DNA of 9,379 bases, from the NCBI GenBank assembly GCA_947177605.1, contig CAMWUX010000030.1:1-9379 (forward strand). The letters run 5' to 3'. Both the position numbers and the translations under genes were made by a program. Every line of letters begins with the position of its first letter. Position 1 is the stretch's first letter. Under the pieces are notes generated by a model that was not told where the DNA came from, made no database searches, and saw only the letters and a program-made list of their open reading frames with translations. The DNA comes from an uncultured Porphyromonadaceae bacterium (GTDB lineage: Bacteria > Bacteroidota > Bacteroidia > Bacteroidales > Muribaculaceae). Shown one piece after another: positions 5,835-9,379 of this stretch.

Positions 5835-7056
5835 ACTGATCATTGCGATAGCCGCCCTGCAGATAGGCGCATTCGCCACTACAGCACAGATCAATTCGCC
5901 TTACTCGAAGTTTGGCTACGGTCTGCTCAACGACAATACAACTGCCGCCCAATCGCAGATGGGCGGCGTAGGCTACGCTTTGAATTCGGGGCGCCAGATC
6001 AATGTGATGAATCCCGCGTCGTATGCGGCTGCCGACTCGCTCACATTCCTGTTTGATATGGGTCTGACCTTCTCCACCGTGAAGATGGAGGACACCGACG
6101 GAAAGTCGACCCAGTACGGTGGCGGTCTGGACTATCTCACCATGCAGGTGCCTATCGGCAAGCGTATGGGTGCGAGCCTCGGTATCCTGCCCTTCTCGTC
6201 GGTGGGATATTCGTTTGGCAACGAGATAAAGAACGGCCTGAGTTCGCGTCAGGGCTCTGGCGGTATCCATCAGCTCTATCTGGGCTATGCGGCCCGTCTG
6301 TTCAAGGGCTTCAGCCTGGGTGCCAATTTCTCGTATATGTTCGGCACGACGGTCAACGACGTGTATGCCAATACAGACGGTGGCTCGTCGTCGCTCTTCG
6401 AGCAGGTGATGGAGGTGCGCGACTGGCGTGTGCAGGTGGGCGCCCAGTATTCCGTCAACCTTAACGCCGATAACCGCATCGGTATGGGCGTGGTCTATTC
6501 GCCCGGCAAGACGCTTCTGGGCAATGCCCGTGTGGTGAAGTACGACGTCGAAGCTGATGAGAAGCCGGATACGGTGGCTACGGCGAAGCTGCGCCACAAT
6601 GCTACGCTGCCCGATTCGTGGGGCGCCGGTCTGAGCTATACATGGAAGCGTCGGCTCAATGTGGGTGTCGACTTCACGTATCAGCCCTGGGCAAAGGCCA
6701 AGACACTGCAACTCGACCATTTCGAGGGCACGCGCTTCGCCGACCGCTGGCAGGTGAATGTAGGCGGCGAGTACACCCACTCCGTACGCGGCAGCTATCT
6801 GAGCCGAATCACGTATCGCGCCGGCGGCTTCTTCAATCACGACTACATAATGGTGGGTGACAACAATGTGCGCGAGTATGGCGTGAGCTTCGGTTTCGGT
6901 CTGCCGGCCCTTAGCTCCAAGACTGTGATCAATCTCGGCTTTGAATATCGTCACCGTCAGGCTCATCCCAATCCTCTGCTGAAGGAGAATTACTTCAATA
7001 TCCGACTGGGTATCAACTTCAACGAACTCTGGTTCTTCCAGAATAAGATCCGCTAA
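5818..7056 (+). CDS. Outer-membrane beta-barrel protein, possibly OmpP1/FadL-like
   Basis: A 412-residue exported protein. A signal peptide occupies about residues 1-23 (basic KIKNR, hydrophobic core, ATTA before Gln24). The mature start reads INSPYSKFGYG, an opening common in Bacteroidota barrels. The rest alternates short amphipathic strands with polar or glycine-rich turns and repeatedly uses the style of GVDFTYQPWA and VNVGGEY. The C-terminus NYFNIRLGINFNELWFFQNK closes with aromatic-ended strands, as many Bacteroidota barrels do. The conserved NPASYAAADS segment near 64-73 recalls FadL/PorV-like proteins that bind or pass hydrophobic ligands, but no ligand can be assigned. The ATG lies 17 bases inside coaX. 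A near-match -7 box (5806-5813) precedes it. lptC follows after 18 bases, so a link to outer-membrane assembly is plausible but unproven. Confidence 0.8.
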   Translation: MKIKNRLIIAIAALQIGAFATTAQINSPYSKFGYGLLNDNTTAAQSQMGGVGYALNSGRQINVMNPASYAAADSLTFLFDMGLTFSTVKMEDTDGKSTQYGGGLDYLTMQVPIGKRMGASLGILPFSSVGYSFGNEIKNGLSSRQGSGGIHQLYLGYAARLFKGFSLGANFSYMFGTTVNDVYANTDGGSSSLFEQVMEVRDWRVQVGAQYSVNLNADNRIGMGVVYSPGKTLLGNARVVKYDVEADEKPDTVATAKLRHNATLPDSWGAGLSYTWKRRLNVGVDFTYQPWAKAKTLQLDHFEGTRFADRWQVNVGGEYTHSVRGSYLSRITYRAGGFFNHDYIMVGDNNVREYGVSFGFGLPALSSKTVINLGFEYRHRQAHPNPLLKENYFNIRLGINFNELWFFQNKIR

Positions 7057-7074
7057 TCATACCGAATCCGCGCC

Positions 7075-7887
7075 ATGTCGTCAGTCCGAAGTCAATGGTC
7101 GGGAAAATCTCTTAGGGCGCTGCCTGTGGCGGCGACCCTGCTCATTTTCGTGCATATCCTTGCAGGATGCCGCGAGGATGAGAAGGAGATGATGGCAGGA
7201 AGAGTGGATCCGGAGACGTCGCCCACGATGACTACTACCGATGTGGTGACGCTTATATCCGACAGCGGTATCACGCGCTACCGCATCATCACCCCGCTAT
7301 GGCTGATGTATGAGGAGGCTTCGGAACCGAAGTGGCGTTTTCCCAACGGATTGAAACTGGAAAAATTCGATCCGAAATTCAAGGTCGATGCCTCGATAGA
7401 ATGCGACTCGGCTACCTATTTCAAGGATAAACAACTGTGGCGTCTCGACGGCTACGTCGATGTGAAGAATCTGCAGGGTGAGAAATTTCTTACCGAGCAA
7501 CTTTTCTGGAATCAGCGTACACAGAAGATATACAGCGACTCCTTCATTCACATCGAGCGCAGCGGTCGTGTGATCGAAGGCTACGGCTTCGAGTCAAACG
7601 AGACGATGACCGACTACCATGTGCTCCGCGTGTCGGGTATCTTCCCGTCGTCGCAATTCAAGACCGACTCCGCCGCCCGAGAGCGGACGGCCGCCGACAC
7701 CGCGCCTAAGCCCGTGATGCCCGAACCATCGCTACGCGCACCCAACCGCGCGGTGAATCCGAGCAATGCCCCGCTGCGACGTCTCGACGGAGCCAATATA
7801 CAGCGCGGCGGTCGCCCCAACACCCGTCTGGAGCCGGTGACGGTGACGGAGGATTCGCCTAACTTACTCATGAAGAAAAAGAAATGA
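7075..7887 (+). CDS. lptC: LPS export protein LptC, lipoprotein form with a C-terminal extension
   Basis: LptC links the inner-membrane LptBFG transporter to the periplasmic bridge that carries LPS to the outer membrane. Here it is a 270-residue predicted lipoprotein: a hydrophobic stretch (16-30) ends in the lipobox ILAGC with Cys32, instead of the transmembrane anchor of E. coli. The LptC domain, about 55-190, shows the usual features: SDSGITRYRIITPLW near its start, then WRFPNGLKLEKFD, a SATYF...LWRLDGYVDVKN block and the LFWNQRTQKIYSD strand pair. The acidic run right after Cys32 (REDEKE) resembles surface-export signals of Bacteroidota lipoproteins. The last 80 or so residues are a low-complexity tail rich in Pro, Arg and Ala ending in four lysines, longer than I expect for the family. 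The stop overlaps the next gene as ATGA. Confidence 0.85.
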   Translation: MSSVRSQWSGKSLRALPVAATLLIFVHILAGCREDEKEMMAGRVDPETSPTMTTTDVVTLISDSGITRYRIITPLWLMYEEASEPKWRFPNGLKLEKFDPKFKVDASIECDSATYFKDKQLWRLDGYVDVKNLQGEKFLTEQLFWNQRTQKIYSDSFIHIERSGRVIEGYGFESNETMTDYHVLRVSGIFPSSQFKTDSAARERTAADTAPKPVMPEPSLRAPNRAVNPSNAPLRRLDGANIQRGGRPNTRLEPVTVTEDSPNLLMKKKK

Positions 7888-9179
7888 CAGACCCGACTAT
7901 AACCTGGCTTGCCATAGCCTTAGTGGCGCTGCTGCTTTCGGCCCTGTTTTCGGGCACGGAGATAGCGTATGTCACCGCCGACCGCGTCCGCGTGGAGCTC
8001 GACGTGAAGGATGGCGGACTGATGGGCCGTATCCTCGGCCGCTTTTATCGCAATGAGGACCTCTTTATCTCCACAATCCTGGTGGGCAACAATATAATGC
8101 TTGTGGTCTACGGTATGGGAGCCGCCTATCTTATCGAGGAATGCTGGCTTGAGCCGCTTGGAATCAATCAGGCGCTCATACTGCTGATCTCCACTCTCAT
8201 ATCGACAGGCGTGATACTTATTACGGGCGAATTTCTGCCCAAGACGATGTTTCGCATCAATCCGCTTACATCGCTTAAGGTGTTTGCTCTGCCCATCGCG
8301 CTCTTCTACCTCGTGCTGCTGCCGATATCGCTCTTCTCCTCATGGCTGTCGCGCTCGCTGATGCGGCTGTTTGGAATCCATAGCACCGGTCGCTCATCGG
8401 GTATGCTGTCGGTGGGAGATCTCACCCAGTATCTTGAGGAGAGTATCGACGAAGTGAATCCGGAGCGTGCGCCGGTAGAGAATGAAGTGAAGATGTTTCA
8501 CAACGCTCTCGACTTCTCGACTACGCATCTGCGTGACTGTATGCTGCCCCGCAATGAGATCGTGGCCGTGAACCGCGCCACTACCACCCGCGACGATCTT
8601 GTGGCACTCTTCACCGAGTCGGGCCGAAGCAAGATAGTGGTATATGATGACGATATCGACAATGTGCTCGGTTACATCCATGTGAGTGAGCTCTTCGATC
8701 CGCAATCGGACTGGACGGAGCATATCAAGCCTGTGATATTCGTGCCGGAAACGCTTCTTGCCAATAAACTGATGAGGCGCCTGCTCTCCGAGAAACGCTC
8801 GATGGCTATAATCGTAGATGAGTTTGGCGGCACTGCGGGTCTTGTGACCCTCGAGGACCTTGTGGAGGAGATCTTCGGCGATATCCGCGACGAGCACGAT
8901 ACCACCGGTGAGCCGGTGCGACAGCCCGAGCCGGGAGTCTACGAGTGCTCCGGCCGAATCGAGGTGGAGACGCTGCGCACGGTGTATCACATCGACATTC
9001 CCGAGGATGACGCCTATCAGACGCTTGCCGGCTACATACTGTTCAATACCGGCGCCATCCCGTCGAAGGACGAGAAGCTTATCATCGGCACTCATCTCTT
9101 CACCATAATGCAACGCACGGCTACACGCCTTGAAATGATCCGTATAGAGCCGGCGCCCAAATCCGAAGAGGAGGAATAA
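7884..9179 (+). CDS. DUF21/CBS/CorC-type membrane protein, GldE-like
   Basis: A 431-residue membrane protein of the CNNM/CorC ('hemolysin') family. The N-terminal DUF21 region (about 1-165) has four hydrophobic segments near 6-26, 62-87, 95-116 and 130-155, with the conserved FSGTEIAYVTADR (22-34), LVGNNI (66-71) and TGEFLPKT (114-121). A CBS-domain pair follows (about 205-337), ending with the hallmark VDEFGGTAGLVTLEDLVEEI (311-330). A CorC/HlyC transporter-associated domain (about 345-423) completes the protein. Relatives are linked to magnesium or cobalt efflux; in gliding Bacteroidota the closest form is called GldE. I see no gliding genes here, so 'GldE' indicates similarity, not function. 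The true hemolysin role suggested by the old name is unlikely. The ATG overlaps the lptC stop. A charged SEEEE tail ends the protein. Confidence 0.93.
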   Translation: MTDPTITWLAIALVALLLSALFSGTEIAYVTADRVRVELDVKDGGLMGRILGRFYRNEDLFISTILVGNNIMLVVYGMGAAYLIEECWLEPLGINQALILLISTLISTGVILITGEFLPKTMFRINPLTSLKVFALPIALFYLVLLPISLFSSWLSRSLMRLFGIHSTGRSSGMLSVGDLTQYLEESIDEVNPERAPVENEVKMFHNALDFSTTHLRDCMLPRNEIVAVNRATTTRDDLVALFTESGRSKIVVYDDDIDNVLGYIHVSELFDPQSDWTEHIKPVIFVPETLLANKLMRRLLSEKRSMAIIVDEFGGTAGLVTLEDLVEEIFGDIRDEHDTTGEPVRQPEPGVYECSGRIEVETLRTVYHIDIPEDDAYQTLAGYILFNTGAIPSKDEKLIIGTHLFTIMQRTATRLEMIRIEPAPKSEEEE

Positions 9180-9225
9180 ACTTTCACCAGCAACGATTGT
9201 CTATATAAGAAAATAACTTACCGCT
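9180..9225. other. Short intergenic stretch before the DUF1573 gene
   Basis: Forty-six AT-rich bases. I see no stem-loop terminator for the preceding gene. TAACTTAC at 9214-9221 matches four of six fixed positions of the -7 consensus and sits 4 bases before ATG 9226, so a degraded promoter is possible. No -33 element is at the right spacing. Confidence 0.4.
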
Positions 9226-9379
9226 ATGATGCGACGCATACTATTCTCCCTGTTTACAGCCATAACTCTTATGGTGGCTATGGCGGCCGACAATAAGGCT
9301 GCAATCACATTCTCAGAGACTTCTCATGATTTCGGTACGATCAAAGCCTCCGCAGGCAAGGTATCGGCCACTTACAATT
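9226..9379 (+). CDS. Secreted DUF1573-type protein (5' part only)
   Basis: Fifty-one codons are visible before the window ends. They encode a signal peptide (MMRRILFSLFTAITLMVAMA, 1-20) followed by a mature start with the segment ITFSETSHDFGTIKASAGKV (26-45). The HDFGTI core followed by G-x-V is the hallmark opening of the DUF1573 domain, an immunoglobulin-like periplasmic or surface domain that is abundant in Bacteroidota and has no proven function. Either ATG 9226 or ATG 9229 could be the start; both are in frame and differ by one residue. It follows the GldE-like gene by 46 bases and may be part of the same transcript. The total length, and whether one or two DUF1573 repeats follow, cannot be judged. 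Confidence 0.82.
   Translation, partial: MMRRILFSLFTAITLMVAMAADNKAAITFSETSHDFGTIKASAGKVSATYN

Noticed and set aside
5797..6966. A 389-codon open frame on the minus strand opposite the barrel gene
   Set aside because: It is the exact shadow of a well-supported secreted barrel gene, has no promoter box or recognisable domain, and its His/Arg/Ala-rich composition is what GC-rich codon pairing yields on the opposite strand.
8394..9113. A 239-codon minus-strand frame inside the GldE-like gene
   Set aside because: Opposite a clear DUF21/CBS/CorC gene, with no domain of its own; explained by codon composition of the real gene.
1..9379. Hidden mobile, defence or CRISPR system
   Set aside because: No direct repeats, terminal inverted repeats, integrase, transposase, toxin-antitoxin or nuclease-effector genes beyond RNase Z, and nearly all bases are accounted for by conserved housekeeping or envelope genes.

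Overview
The window looks like a chromosomal housekeeping segment from a member of the Bacteroidota, most likely order Bacteroidales. The evidence is: -7 boxes of the Bacteroidota type (TAnnTTTG) just before the first gene of the transcription units; no recognisable Shine-Dalgarno sequence at the gene starts; lineage-typical families (a DUF3822-type protein beside rsmD, a GldE-like DUF21/CBS/CorC protein, an LptC made as a lipoprotein, a DUF1573 protein); and an outer-membrane barrel ending in the aromatic-rich style of this phylum. The moderately high GC suggests a Muribaculaceae-like gut lineage, but that is only an inference. I see no RNA gene, insertion sequence, prophage, CRISPR array or other mobile element.

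Left part (1-2875, minus strand): one probable operon read right to left, rnz (RNase Z) - tadA (tRNA adenosine deaminase) - a membrane-bound 4Fe-4S ferredoxin-type protein - thyA (thymidylate synthase, cut by the window edge). Two junctions are 4-base ATGA overlaps. The third is a 48-base gap that carries its own promoter box. The unit joins tRNA maturation, a redox protein of unknown substrate and dTMP synthesis.

Middle (2876-5093, plus strand): a very short divergent intergenic region feeds rnz to the left and a DUF3822-type gene to the right. The latter overlaps rsmD (16S rRNA m2G966 methyltransferase) by 10 bases. An ftsB/divIC-type division gene follows, starting at GTG 4329 directly behind a complete -33/-7 promoter. 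Next is a small four-helix membrane protein of unknown function.

Right part (5094-9379, plus strand): coaX (type III pantothenate kinase) overlaps an outer-membrane beta-barrel gene by 17 bases. After 18 bases comes lptC (LPS export lipoprotein), which overlaps a GldE-like DUF21/CBS/CorC membrane protein by ATGA. A secreted DUF1573 protein begins at 9226 and runs off the edge. Several of these act in the cell envelope (OM barrel, LptC, GldE-like, DUF1573, and FtsB upstream).

I do not find a convincing undescribed defence or mobile system. The strongest non-gene signal is at initiation: five promoter boxes sit only 4-7 bases before the start codons of their genes, so those mRNAs are probably leaderless or nearly so. 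The internal operon genes instead start by stop/start overlap. The next most interesting points are an acidic surface-export-like signal and a long basic/proline tail on LptC, and the ferredoxin-type membrane protein coupled to thyA.
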